Assembly: GCA_964421005.1 (NCBI GenBank)
Contig: CAYQUV010000014.1
Span: 1 to 19,816 of the forward strand
DNA length: 19,816 nucleotides
Reading direction: 5' to 3'
Source: CAYQUV01 sp964421005
GTDB taxonomy: Bacteria > Patescibacteriota > Minisyncoccia > Minisyncoccales > CG1-02-41-26
Shown: piece by piece, positions 7,159-14,506 of the stretch
How the letters are laid out: each line of letters begins with the position of its first letter
Numbering within the stretch: the first letter of the stretch is position 1
The notes under the pieces: generated by a model
Told to the model about the DNA's origin: nothing
What the model saw: the letters and a program-made list of their open reading frames with translations, nothing else
Database searches by the model: none
Program-made: the position numbers and the translations under genes

Positions 7159-8574
7159 ATGAGAGAAAAAGCAAAGATTAAAACAGTGGCCGAGGAAAAA
7201 TTGTTGGGTTACATATCAAGAACAATTAATTCTTGGCTGGAAAAGGAAGAAGATGTAGAGGTTGTTTTAAGGCGGATAATTAATTTGGCTAGGAAGTTTG
7301 GTAAGTTTAAAAATGGTCTGGAGGAACGGATAAATAAGGTTGAAGCCATATTGCTGGAACATTCCCAAGGGATTTCTTTGTTGGGCCGAATAAGAGATAA
7401 TATGTCTTTGGAATGCCGGCATAAATTTCTTACGAATTTTTTATTCCGGGCTTCTGTTGTTAAACCCGATGGATTTTATGAATATAAGGAAAAATATGGC
7501 ATTCAACCGCCTTATGTTATTTTAATTAGTCCGACGATGAGGTGCAATTTAAGATGCGTTGGATGTTACGCTGGGGAATATTCCCGGAAAGACGATTTAG
7601 ATTTCGATGTAGTTAATAAAATTATAAATGAAGGTGAGTCTTTTGGGACGTCTTTTTTTACTATTTTAGGGGGTGAGCCGTTTTTCTGGAAACATCTTTT
7701 TGAAATGTTTGCTCTTCATCCGGATGTTTATTTTCAGGTTTACACCAACGGAACGTTAATCGGAGAAAAAGAAGCAAAAAGATTACAAAAATTAGGAAAT
7801 GTAGCAGTAATGTTTTCTCTGGAAGGGTTTAAAGGATTGACTGATGAAAGGCGGAACAAAGGGGTATTCGATAAAGTAATGAAAGCTATGGATTTGCTAA
7901 AAAAGTATCGAGTGGGCTTCGGATATTCCTGTTGTGTCACTCGACATAATGTCAAAGAGGTATTGAGTAATGAATTTATTGATTTGATGATAGAAAAAGG
8001 AGCGATTGTTGGCTGGTATTTTCTTTATATGCCGGTCGGTCGAGGCGCAACTCCCGATTTAATGCCGACTCCGGAACAACGTCTCTATATGATGAAACGT
8101 CGCGAAGATATTCGAGAGAATAAACCTTTGTTTATTATTGATTTCTGGAACGATGCCCCGTATGTTGGAGGATGTATTGCCGGAGGAAGACATTTTTGTC
8201 ACATTAACCATCGTGGCGATGTGGAACCGTGTATTTTTATTCACTTAGCTACTGACAATATTAAAGAAACTTCTTTAGCCGAGGCAATAAACTCTCCTTT
8301 TTTCCGAGCAATGAGAGCAAAACAACCTTTTAGTGGAAATTTACTCTTACCCTGCCAGATAATTGACCATCCGGAAATACTGAAAAGTTTGTATGAAACT
8401 TATCATCCATATTCAACATGTTCGGGAGCAGAAGAAATTGTTACTAAACTTCACCCTTGTTTGGTAAAATATGGAAGAAAAGTAAGTCAATTATATAAAG
8501 CTGCTTGGGAGGATTGGAAAAAAATTCACAAAGAAAAGGAAAAAAGGAAAGAAAAGAAAAAGGAGGTTATATAA
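7159..8574 (+). CDS. Radical SAM protein with Cys-rich SPASM-like C-terminus
   Basis: The 471-residue protein has a helical N-terminal region of about 115 residues, then a radical SAM core whose [4Fe-4S] cluster ligands are C129, C133 and C136 (CNLRCVGC). ILGGEPFF is the conserved GGEP motif that contacts SAM. The C-terminal part has further cysteines (GGCIAGGRHFC, VEPCIF, LLLPC, YSTCSG, HPCL), consistent with an auxiliary-cluster SPASM-like domain, and the tail is Lys/Glu-rich. SPASM enzymes usually modify peptides or proteins, but the substrate here is unknown. A good SD (AAGGAG, 7145-7150) precedes the ATG. A possible -35 TTGACC lies at 7111-7116, although its -10 is poor. A strong terminator follows, so it is probably transcribed alone. 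It uses more TTG and GGN-type codons than its neighbours, hinting at a separate history. Confidence 0.88.
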   Translation: MREKAKIKTVAEEKLLGYISRTINSWLEKEEDVEVVLRRIINLARKFGKFKNGLEERINKVEAILLEHSQGISLLGRIRDNMSLECRHKFLTNFLFRASVVKPDGFYEYKEKYGIQPPYVILISPTMRCNLRCVGCYAGEYSRKDDLDFDVVNKIINEGESFGTSFFTILGGEPFFWKHLFEMFALHPDVYFQVYTNGTLIGEKEAKRLQKLGNVAVMFSLEGFKGLTDERRNKGVFDKVMKAMDLLKKYRVGFGYSCCVTRHNVKEVLSNEFIDLMIEKGAIVGWYFLYMPVGRGATPDLMPTPEQRLYMMKRREDIRENKPLFIIDFWNDAPYVGGCIAGGRHFCHINHRGDVEPCIFIHLATDNIKETSLAEAINSPFFRAMRAKQPFSGNLLLPCQIIDHPEILKSLYETYHPYSTCSGAEEIVTKLHPCLVKYGRKVSQLYKAAWEDWKKIHKEKEKRKEKKKEVI

Positions 8575-8585
8575 AAATAAACCTT

Positions 8586-8615
8586 AAAGACAGGCCTTAT
8601 CGGTCTGTCTTTTTT
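8586..8615 (+). terminator. Intrinsic terminator of the radical SAM gene
   Basis: AAAGACAGGCC pairs with GGTCTGTCTTT (11 bp with one G-U) around TTATC, followed by a T-run to 8615. Confidence 0.87.
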
Positions 8616-8627
8616 AATGATTTTCAT

Positions 8628-8633
8628 TATAAT
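8628..8633 (+). promoter_or_regulatory. TATAAT box for a leaderless archease transcript
   Basis: A perfect TATAAT ends 5 bases before the archease ATG at 8639. With usual spacing the transcript would begin at or next to the A of the ATG. No good -35 is visible because that position falls in the preceding terminator. Confidence 0.55.
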
Positions 8634-8638
8634 AAAAT

Positions 8639-9055
8639 ATGGCTCCAGGTTTAAAAAAATTTGAGATTCTGAAACATACTGCAGATTTGAAAATCAAGGT
8701 TTTTGGAAAGAATAGAGAAGAGTTATTTAAAAACGCTCTTTTTGGAATGAGTAAATGCCAGAGAGCAGAAACTTTGCCGGAAAAAACGAAAAGGAAAATC
8801 AGGTTAAAATCGTCTGATTTGTCTGCCCTTCTGGTTGATTTTTTGAGCGAAGCCCTTTATTTAAGCCAAGTCCATAAAGAAGTTTATTTTAATGTAGAGT
8901 TTGAAAAGTTCTCGGAAATCGAACTTGAAGGGAATTTAACCGGACAAAAAGTAAAAAGGTTCGGTGAAGATATTAAAGGAGTCACTTATCACAATTTGGA
9001 TATTCATCAAAGAGAAGACGGAACCTGGCAGGCTACTGTTTTGTATGATATTTAA
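8639..9055 (+). CDS. Archease (RtcB activator)
   Basis: Archease is a small metal-binding chaperone that speeds guanylylation of the RNA ligase RtcB and lets it turn over many times. The 138-residue length is typical. The N-terminus has the family pattern HTADLKIKVFGKNREELFKNALFGM (about residues 14-38, split here by eye), where D16 is the usual metal-binding Asp after HTA. The C-terminus has VKGVTYHNL-like sequence (IKGVTYHNLDI) and ends in an acidic VLYDI tail, a part of the family's metal site. It lies 20 bases before rtcB on the same strand, the classic pairing. The start has no SD, and a TATAAT box sits 5 bases away, so a leaderless mRNA is likely. Confidence 0.93.
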   Translation: MAPGLKKFEILKHTADLKIKVFGKNREELFKNALFGMSKCQRAETLPEKTKRKIRLKSSDLSALLVDFLSEALYLSQVHKEVYFNVEFEKFSEIELEGNLTGQKVKRFGEDIKGVTYHNLDIHQREDGTWQATVLYDI

Positions 9056-9075
9056 ATTTTAGCAAGACAGAAATT

Positions 9076-10515
9076 ATGGTTTCTAAAAAAGATTTTAAAA
9101 AAATATCGAACTGGCTCTGGGAAATACCAAAAGATTTCAGGGATGATATGAGGGTTCCGGCCCGGATTTATACTTCCGAGAAGATGTGGCAGGCAATAGA
9201 AAGCGGGGCATTGGAACAACTTGTTAATACCACTACTTTGCCGGGAATTGTAAATTATGCCATCGCTATGCCTGATATTCATTCTGGTTACGGTCCGCCG
9301 ATTGGAGGAGTTGGAGCGATGAGATTAAAAGGGGGTGTCATTTCTCCCGGCTTTGTCGGTTATGATGAGAATTGCGGGGTTAGGTTGTTGAAATCAGAAT
9401 ATACCGAGAAGGAGATCGGCTCTTATCTGGAAAAGTTAGCTCAGAAAATTCAGGAACAGGTTCCTTCCGGTTTGGGAAAGGGGAGAAAAATAAAATTAAG
9501 TGTTGAACAAATTGACAAAATTTTAGAAGAAGGGGTACCGAAATTAGTATCGGAAGGATACGGTGAAAAAGAAGATATTGAAAATTGCGAAGAGAAAGGG
9601 AAAATGCCCGAAGCCGATGCCGCCGCTGTTTCCCATAAAGCAAAAATGAGAGGCAGGGACCAGGTTGGAACTTTGGGTTCAGGGAATCATTTCTGTGAGA
9701 TTCAAAAAGTCGAAGAAATTTTTGACAAAGAGATTGCCGATAATTTCGGTTTGTTTAAAGGCCAGGTTGTGGTTATGATTCACACCGGTTCAAGGGGATT
9801 AGGGCATCAAAATTGTACGGATTATTTGAAAATAGTAATAAGGGCCTTGCCGAAATATAATATCAAACTTCCGGATAGAGAATTGGCTTGTGTTCCCTTT
9901 GAAAGCCCTGAAGGTAAAAGGTTTTTCCGAGCTATGTCGGCTGCTTGTAATTATGCTTGGTCGAACAGACATATGATTATGCATTATATAAGAGGAGCTT
10001 GGCGGAAAGTTTTGGGAGAGAGGGCAAATCTCAGATTGCTTTATGATGTTGCCCACAATATAGCTAAAATTGAGGAGCACGAGGCAGGAGGAGAGAAAAT
10101 AAAATTGATTGTTCATCGAAAAGGAGCAACCAGAGCCTTTCCTCCAGGGCATCCGGAAATTCCGGAAAAATACAAAAAAGTTGGCCAGCCAGTTTTAATT
10201 CCGGGCAGTATGGGAACGCCTTCTTATGTTCTGGGAGGCACTAAAGAATCAAAAGAAGCCTGGTTTACTGTTTGTCACGGAGCAGGCAGGGCAATGTCTC
10301 GTCATCAGGCTATGAGAGAAACTCGGGGTGAAGATGTTGTCAGAAGATTGAAAGAGAAAGGAATTATCGTTAAGTGTAAGAGCATGCGTGGAATTGCCGA
10401 AGAGGCCCCTTTGGCTTACAAGAATATTGAAGATGTTATTGAAGTGGTTCACCGGGCTGGTCTTTCAAAGAAAGTAGCAAAACTTCAACCTCTTGCGGTA
10501 ATTAAAGGAGAGTGA
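9076..10515 (+). CDS. rtcB: RNA-splicing ligase RtcB
   Basis: RtcB joins a 2',3'-cyclic phosphate or 3'-phosphate RNA end to a 5'-OH end using GTP and Mn2+. The 479-residue protein carries all signatures: metal ligands D97 and C100 in the YDENCG segment, GSGNHFCEI, HTGSRGLGHQ, HRKGATRAFPPGHPE, IPGSMGT, and HGAGR whose H401 matches the histidine that becomes guanylylated. In archaea and animals it ligates tRNA exons, and in bacteria it also acts in RNA repair. CPR genomes often carry introns in rRNA or tRNA genes, so splicing is a plausible role here, though no intron is visible in this window. It is downstream of archease with a 20-base gap and no clear SD. Confidence 0.97.
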   Translation: MVSKKDFKKISNWLWEIPKDFRDDMRVPARIYTSEKMWQAIESGALEQLVNTTTLPGIVNYAIAMPDIHSGYGPPIGGVGAMRLKGGVISPGFVGYDENCGVRLLKSEYTEKEIGSYLEKLAQKIQEQVPSGLGKGRKIKLSVEQIDKILEEGVPKLVSEGYGEKEDIENCEEKGKMPEADAAAVSHKAKMRGRDQVGTLGSGNHFCEIQKVEEIFDKEIADNFGLFKGQVVVMIHTGSRGLGHQNCTDYLKIVIRALPKYNIKLPDRELACVPFESPEGKRFFRAMSAACNYAWSNRHMIMHYIRGAWRKVLGERANLRLLYDVAHNIAKIEEHEAGGEKIKLIVHRKGATRAFPPGHPEIPEKYKKVGQPVLIPGSMGTPSYVLGGTKESKEAWFTVCHGAGRAMSRHQAMRETRGEDVVRRLKEKGIIVKCKSMRGIAEEAPLAYKNIEDVIEVVHRAGLSKKVAKLQPLAVIKGE

Positions 10516-10527
10516 TATAATAAACTT

Positions 10528-10550
10528 CCAATTGTATGATAAAAAATTGG
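10528..10550 (+). terminator. Weak hairpin after rtcB
   Basis: CCAATT (10528-10533) pairs with AATTGG (10545-10550). The stem is short and the following TTAAACTTTA is not a true T-tract, so at most it terminates weakly. Confidence 0.25.
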
Positions 10551-10580
10551 TTAAACTTTATAAATTTAAGAAATTCAATT

Positions 10581-10586
10581 TATAAT
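10581..10586 (+). promoter_or_regulatory. Possible -10 box for the 58-residue gene
   Basis: TATAAT lies 22 bases before the ATG at 10609, giving a short leader. No convincing -35 is present. A second TATAAT preceded by TGA (10516-10521) overlaps the end of rtcB. Confidence 0.35.
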
Positions 10587-10608
10587 AATTTTCTGTTTTA
10601 CCGATTTT

Positions 10609-10785
10609 ATGAAAAAACGACTTTCCAAAAGTATTCGGAAATACATTCGCAGAGAAAAGGCACGGGTGCGCCGGGAAGTCTTAGATTTGGAAAAACAAAA
10701 AAAATTAATTGATGAACTTTATAAAAGTTTTTCAAAAAAAGAAGATAAAAAAATAAAAAATAAACAAAAAAATGAAAACAAGTGA
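10609..10785 (+). CDS. Small basic protein, 58 residues, coupled to the NIF3-like gene
   Basis: An ATG-started frame encodes 58 residues beginning MKKRLSKSIRKYIRREKARVR. The middle is a likely amphipathic or coiled-coil helix (LDLEKQKKLIDELYKSF), and the tail is almost only Lys, Asn and Glu. About half the residues are Lys or Arg, so it may bind nucleic acid. It has no Cys, signal peptide or membrane helix. The TGA lies 11 bases inside the following gene (14-base overlap in another frame), the arrangement expected for translational coupling. The CGG/CGC/GTG-rich codons in the first half look like real coding sequence rather than the A-rich background of the last 20 codons. I do not recognise a family. 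Confidence 0.6.
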   Translation: MKKRLSKSIRKYIRREKARVRREVLDLEKQKKLIDELYKSFSKKEDKKIKNKQKNENK

Positions 10786-11719
10786 AATCTATAATTTGGC
10801 TATAAAAATGGGAATCTTAGCTGATTTTCGCGGGGAAGAGGGGGTTGAGAAATTTTTGAAAAGGAAGAGAGAAAAGTTTGAAAAGTTGTCCGAGAAGGAA
10901 AAAGAAGATTTTGATAAAGAGGCATTGGAAAATCCTTATTTAGATTCGAGAATTTTAAATATTTCCGATGACAAAGAAATTAAGAAGGTTCTGGCCGGTA
11001 TTGATATTGGACCAGCCGAGCTTTTAATGGCAAAAGAAATTGGAGATATAGATTTGATAATTGCCCATCATCCGGTAGGCAAGGGATTGGCTCACTTAGC
11101 AGATGTAATGGAACTTCAAGTTGATGTTTTAAGCCAGTACGGAGTACCCGTAAACATTGCCGAAAGTTTGATGAAAGAAAGAATCGAGGAAGTGGCCAGA
11201 GGAGTTTCAGCGGCTAATCATCAGAGAACGGTAGATGCGGCTCGATTGTTGGGACTTAACTTAATAAATTCTCATACCCCCTGTGATAACTTAGCAGCTA
11301 AATTTTTAAGAGATAAAATTGAAAGAAATAAGGATATAGAAAGAATAGAAGATTTGGTTGAACTTCTAAAAGAAATTCCAGAATACAGGGAAGCTTTGAA
11401 AATTGGAGCAGGTCCTAAGATTTTTGTAGGTTCGCCGGAAAATCGCTGCGGTAAAATTGTCTTAACCGAAATCACCGGCGGCACCGAAGGTTCGCCAAAA
11501 TTGTATCAGAAAATGGCTCAAGTCGGCATTGGTACAATTGTCGGGATGCATATTTCCGAAGAGCATAAAAAAGAAGCCGAGACAAGCAATATTAATATAG
11601 TTATTGCCGGCCATATGTCTTCTGATTCTTTGGGAGTTAACTTATTTTTAGATGAACTCGAAAAAAAAGGAATAGAAATTGTTCCCTGTTCAGGTTTAAT
11701 TCGGGTTTCCAGGAATTAA
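10772..11719 (+). CDS. NIF3-like (DUF34) metal-binding protein
   Basis: This 315-residue protein belongs to the NIF3/YbgI (DUF34) family. The key metal-site features are H99-H100 in AHHPVGKG, the SHTPCDN motif in the middle, and the C-terminal AGHMSSDSLG stretch with the closing acidic helix. The family forms toroidal oligomers with a two-metal centre. Older annotation as GTP cyclohydrolase I type 2 is doubtful, and proposed roles concern metal or cofactor handling. Compared with short bacterial YbgI (about 250) it has a charged N-terminal extension of about 60 residues. The start overlaps the 58-residue gene by 14 bases. A hairpin covers its stop codon. The exact biochemical role is unknown. 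Confidence 0.83.
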   Translation: MKTSEIYNLAIKMGILADFRGEEGVEKFLKRKREKFEKLSEKEKEDFDKEALENPYLDSRILNISDDKEIKKVLAGIDIGPAELLMAKEIGDIDLIIAHHPVGKGLAHLADVMELQVDVLSQYGVPVNIAESLMKERIEEVARGVSAANHQRTVDAARLLGLNLINSHTPCDNLAAKFLRDKIERNKDIERIEDLVELLKEIPEYREALKIGAGPKIFVGSPENRCGKIVLTEITGGTEGSPKLYQKMAQVGIGTIVGMHISEEHKKEAETSNINIVIAGHMSSDSLGVNLFLDELEKKGIEIVPCSGLIRVSRN

Positions 11720-11728
11720 AACCCGAAT
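11699..11728 (+). terminator. Hairpin across the NIF3-like stop codon
   Basis: ATTCGGGTTT (11699-11708) pairs with AAACCCGAAT (11719-11728). The loop holds the last codons and most of the TAA. A run of seven T follows from 11743, too far for a textbook terminator. It may act with the next hairpin or stabilise the mRNA end. Confidence 0.4.
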
Positions 11729-11772
11729 ATTCAGAAAATTTGGTTTTTTTGTAAATCTTATTCGGAGATCAG

Positions 11773-11817
11773 AAAACTGGCTTTAAATTCTTTCAGATTG
11801 TAAAAAGCCAGTTTTTT
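11773..11817. terminator. Intrinsic terminator before the DUF763 gene
   Basis: AAAACTGGCTTT (11773-11784) is exactly complementary to AAAGCCAGTTTT (11804-11815), with a 19-base loop and a T-run to 11817. It should end the archease-RtcB-NIF3 transcript. The next ATG is only 20 bases further. Confidence 0.75.
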
Positions 11818-11836
11818 GTTAAACTGAAATAAAATT

Positions 11837-13054
11837 ATGAGAACGGGAGTTGCTACAGTTCCTTTGGATTACGGTAGATGCCCGAAATGGCTTTTTGAAA
11901 GAATGAAACGACTATCAAGAGGGATATTTTTGGCTATTCGAGAAGAATTCGGGCCGGATGAAATTTTAAAAAGGTTATCGGACCCGGTTTGGTTTCAAAG
12001 TTTAGGTTGCGTTATCGGTTTTGATTGGAACTCGTCCGGTCTGACCACTACCACAATGGGAGCCTTAAAAGAAGGGCTGAAGGGTTTGGAGTCTGATTTA
12101 GGGATTTTTATTTGCGGAGGCAAAGGGAAAACTTCACGAAAAACCCCTCAACAAATTCAAGGGTGGGGAGAATTTTTAAAATATCCTCAAGACAAAATTG
12201 ATGAATTAATTTATGCCAGCAGAATTGCGGCTAAAATTGACTCTTCACTCCTACAGGACAATTATCAAATCTATCATCACAATTTTGTTTTTTCAAAAAG
12301 CGGCAAATGGGCAGTTATTCAACAAGGGATGTGGGAGGAAAATTCCACTGCCAGGCGCTATCATTGGTTCTCCGGAAATCTTAAGAGAATAAAAGATGAA
12401 AATAAAAGAGATTTTATTGAAGAACCTCATTCGGGAATTATTTCCGACCTTAAAGTTGAACCATTGAATTTAATTGCCAGAGAAAGCAAACAAAATCGTC
12501 AAATCTCAGTTCAATTAGTAAAAGAGGAACCGAAAACATTTTTGAAAGATATTGCTCTTATTTCCGAGAAATCTAATTCATTGATGAAACAGAGGAGATT
12601 ACAAATCAATTGTAACATCTCCCTATCTTCGGCAACTTCCTTATCTGATTTTGCCGAGTTGGAGTTAAATGATGTTGAATTTCATTGGCACCCGGTAGTC
12701 AGAGAAAAGTTTGATTTAAAGAGATTAGCCAAAACCATCTTTTTTGCTAAGGACCAAGATCCCCAGAATTTTGAACAACTTTTGGCTCTTCAAGGAATTG
12801 GACCTAAAACAATTCGGGCTTTGAGTTTGGTCGCTGAAATAATTTATGGGGCAGAACCATCTTATAAAGATCCGGCTCGTTATTCATTTGCTCATGGCGG
12901 CAAAGATGGCACACCTTTGCCTGTTGACCGGGCTACTTTTGATAAAACTATAGAAATTTTAGAAAGAGGAATTGAAAAAAGCAAAATATCAATCAGGGAA
13001 AAAGCAGAAGCCCGTAAGAGATTGAAAAATAAATTTCAATTAAAAAAGGTTTAA
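11837..13054 (+). CDS. DUF763 family protein
   Basis: The N-terminus MRTGVATVPLDYGRCPKWLFERM is the hallmark of DUF763, a mostly archaeal family of unknown function. At 405 residues it is near the usual length. A helix-hairpin-helix element in the C-terminal part (LLALQGIGPKTIRALSL) is followed by PSYKDPARYSFAHGGKDGTPLPVDR, which is strongly conserved in the family and contains His, Asp and Arg that could form an active site. HhH motifs usually contact DNA, so a nucleic-acid enzyme is plausible but unproven. The sequence between residues 140 and 270 is less conserved. A TAAACT box (11820-11825) 11 bases before the ATG suggests a very short leader, and there is no SD. It is followed by a hairpin terminator and metK. 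Confidence 0.85.
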   Translation: MRTGVATVPLDYGRCPKWLFERMKRLSRGIFLAIREEFGPDEILKRLSDPVWFQSLGCVIGFDWNSSGLTTTTMGALKEGLKGLESDLGIFICGGKGKTSRKTPQQIQGWGEFLKYPQDKIDELIYASRIAAKIDSSLLQDNYQIYHHNFVFSKSGKWAVIQQGMWEENSTARRYHWFSGNLKRIKDENKRDFIEEPHSGIISDLKVEPLNLIARESKQNRQISVQLVKEEPKTFLKDIALISEKSNSLMKQRRLQINCNISLSSATSLSDFAELELNDVEFHWHPVVREKFDLKRLAKTIFFAKDQDPQNFEQLLALQGIGPKTIRALSLVAEIIYGAEPSYKDPARYSFAHGGKDGTPLPVDRATFDKTIEILERGIEKSKISIREKAEARKRLKNKFQLKKV

Positions 13055-13074
13055 TTTGAAAAAATCGTTCTGCT

Positions 13075-13102
13075 CCCCAGAAATCGATTGTTTCTGGGGT
13101 TT
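13075..13102 (+). terminator. Hairpin terminator or attenuator between the DUF763 gene and metK
   Basis: CCCCAGAAA pairs with TTTCTGGGG around TCGATTG, then TTTA. An outer 7-bp helix (AAATCGT 13062-13068 with ACGATTT 13108-13114) encloses it. The T-tract is short, so termination may be partial. Confidence 0.6.
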
Positions 13103-13128
13103 ATCTGACGATTTGCTGTTTTTCAACA

Positions 13129-13151
13129 CGGAGAAGAATTCTTCTTCTCCG
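13129..13151. repeat. Perfect 10-bp palindrome upstream of metK
   Basis: CGGAGAAGAA and TTCTTCTCCG are exact complements around a TTC triloop, 24 bases before the metK ATG. No T-tract follows. It resembles the Mur ligase palindrome in having a GGAG/CTCC stem element and a TTC loop. Confidence 0.55.
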
Positions 13152-13175
13152 ACCCTTATCTGATTTTTCAAAAAT

Positions 13176-14357
13176 ATGAAGAAATTTTTATTCACTTCAG
13201 AATCAGTGGCGGAAGGCCATCCAGACAAAATTGCCGATCAAATCGCTGACGCGATTCTGGATTCTATTATAAAAAAAGACAAATATGCCAGAGTTGCCTG
13301 CGAGGTTTTTGTTGGTATGGGCTATGTTATTGTCGGAGGCGAGATCACAACTGAAGCCAGGGTTGATGTTAATAATTTGGTTCGTGAGGTAATAAAAGAT
13401 ATCGGTTACGATAAGCCGGAATATGGTTTTGATTATCATAGTGTGGCTATCTTTAATACTATTCATGGCCAGTCACCGGATATTGCCAGAGGTATAAGAA
13501 AAACCGCAACACGGAAACAGGGCGCTGGCGACCAGGGTATGATGACCGGCTTTGCCTGCCGGGAAACCCCGGAGTTGATGCCTTTGCCGATAATTCTGGC
13601 TCATAAATTGGTTAAAAGACTGGCTGAAGTTCGGAGAAAAAAATTTTTACCCTATCTCCGGCCGGATGGGAAATCTCAAGTGACGGTTGAATATCAAGAA
13701 GGTATTCCTAAAAGATTGAATTCTGTGGTAATTTGCGCTCAGCACAACCCCGACATTTCTTTAAATAAAATCAAAAAAGATATTATCAAGAGAGTGATAG
13801 AGCCGGTCTGTCAGAAATATCTGGATAAAAAAACAAAATTTTACATTAACAACACCGGCAGGTTTGTCATCGGCGGACCTGTTTCTGATACTGGCATGAC
13901 CGGCAGGAAAATAGTAGTTGATACTTATGGAGGAGTAATACCTCCTGGGGGAGGAGCAATGTCAGGCAAAGACCCGACCAAAGTTGACAGAGCCGGTGCT
14001 CTGATGGCTCGCTATATCGCCAAAAACATTGTTGCCGCTCGCTTGGCAGAAAAATGCTTGGTTAGAGTGGCTTATGTAATCGGAGGAACTGATCCTCTGG
14101 AGGTAAGTATTGATACTTTCGGTACGGGGAAAATTCCGGAAGAAAAAATAGCCAGAATTGTTCCGGAAGTTTTTGATTTATCTCCGGGGGGAATCATCAA
14201 ACAATTGAATCTGCTGCGGCCTATTTACCGAAAAACAGCGAGTTTCGGTCATTTCGGCAGAGAAGAAAAGGAATTCAGTTGGGAGAAGAAAGATAAAGTT
14301 AAAGAATTGCTTAAAAGAGTTTCAAAAGGTAGTGCCCGAAGGAATAATCGTCTCTGA
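13176..14357 (+). CDS. metK: S-adenosylmethionine synthase
   Basis: MetK makes S-adenosylmethionine from methionine and ATP, releasing phosphate and pyrophosphate. The 393-residue protein is full length, with the ATP/Mg motif GHPDKIADQIADAILD near the start, the GAGDQGMMTGFA methionine-site hexapeptide region, and GGGAMSGKDPTKVDRAGAL that holds the P-loop-like GGGAFSGKD motif. It supplies the methyl donor for the radical SAM proteins and the methyltransferase in this window. The last residues (KGSARRNNRL) extend beyond the usual end and are encoded by the first unit of an 18-bp tandem repeat that runs past the stop codon. There is no SD before the ATG. No promoter is evident between it and the DUF763 gene, so it may depend on read-through. 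Confidence 0.97.
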   Translation: MKKFLFTSESVAEGHPDKIADQIADAILDSIIKKDKYARVACEVFVGMGYVIVGGEITTEARVDVNNLVREVIKDIGYDKPEYGFDYHSVAIFNTIHGQSPDIARGIRKTATRKQGAGDQGMMTGFACRETPELMPLPIILAHKLVKRLAEVRRKKFLPYLRPDGKSQVTVEYQEGIPKRLNSVVICAQHNPDISLNKIKKDIIKRVIEPVCQKYLDKKTKFYINNTGRFVIGGPVSDTGMTGRKIVVDTYGGVIPPGGGAMSGKDPTKVDRAGALMARYIAKNIVAARLAEKCLVRVAYVIGGTDPLEVSIDTFGTGKIPEEKIARIVPEVFDLSPGGIIKQLNLLRPIYRKTASFGHFGREEKEFSWEKKDKVKELLKRVSKGSARRNNRL

Positions 14358-14445
14358 AGGAACAATCATCTCTGAAAAATTGCTTATTTAGAAAGATACT
14401 TATTTAGAGAGAAATGTTTATCTATGAAGAAATATTCATTTAAGA
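14340..14445. repeat. Degenerate tandem repeat of about 18 bp across the metK stop
   Basis: About six units are visible. The first two are nearly identical (AGGAATAATCGTCTCTGA and AGGAACAATCATCTCTGA), the next four are more diverged but keep the AGAAAtn-TTATTTA-GA pattern with 16-18 bases each. Unit 1 encodes RNNRL plus the TGA stop, and unit 2 would encode RNNHL plus TGA in the same frame. Confidence 0.6.
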
Positions 14446-14506
14446 AAGCAAAAAAGGGAAAGCTTAGTTATCGGACACCGAGTCGCTTTATTTACCAAAA
14501 AAACCA

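Noticed and set aside
13055..13175. A known SAM riboswitch before metK
   Set aside because: Two hairpins are present but I could not find the kink-turn and conserved core of SAM-I or the pseudoknot elements of the other classes. Kept only as an unnamed possible attenuator.
14462..14492. A stretch containing AGTTATC and ACACCGAGTCG that resembles the end of a Cas9 tracrRNA
   Set aside because: The similarity is short and lacks the paired stems. There is no Cas gene, CRISPR array or T-rich terminator nearby, so it is most likely chance.
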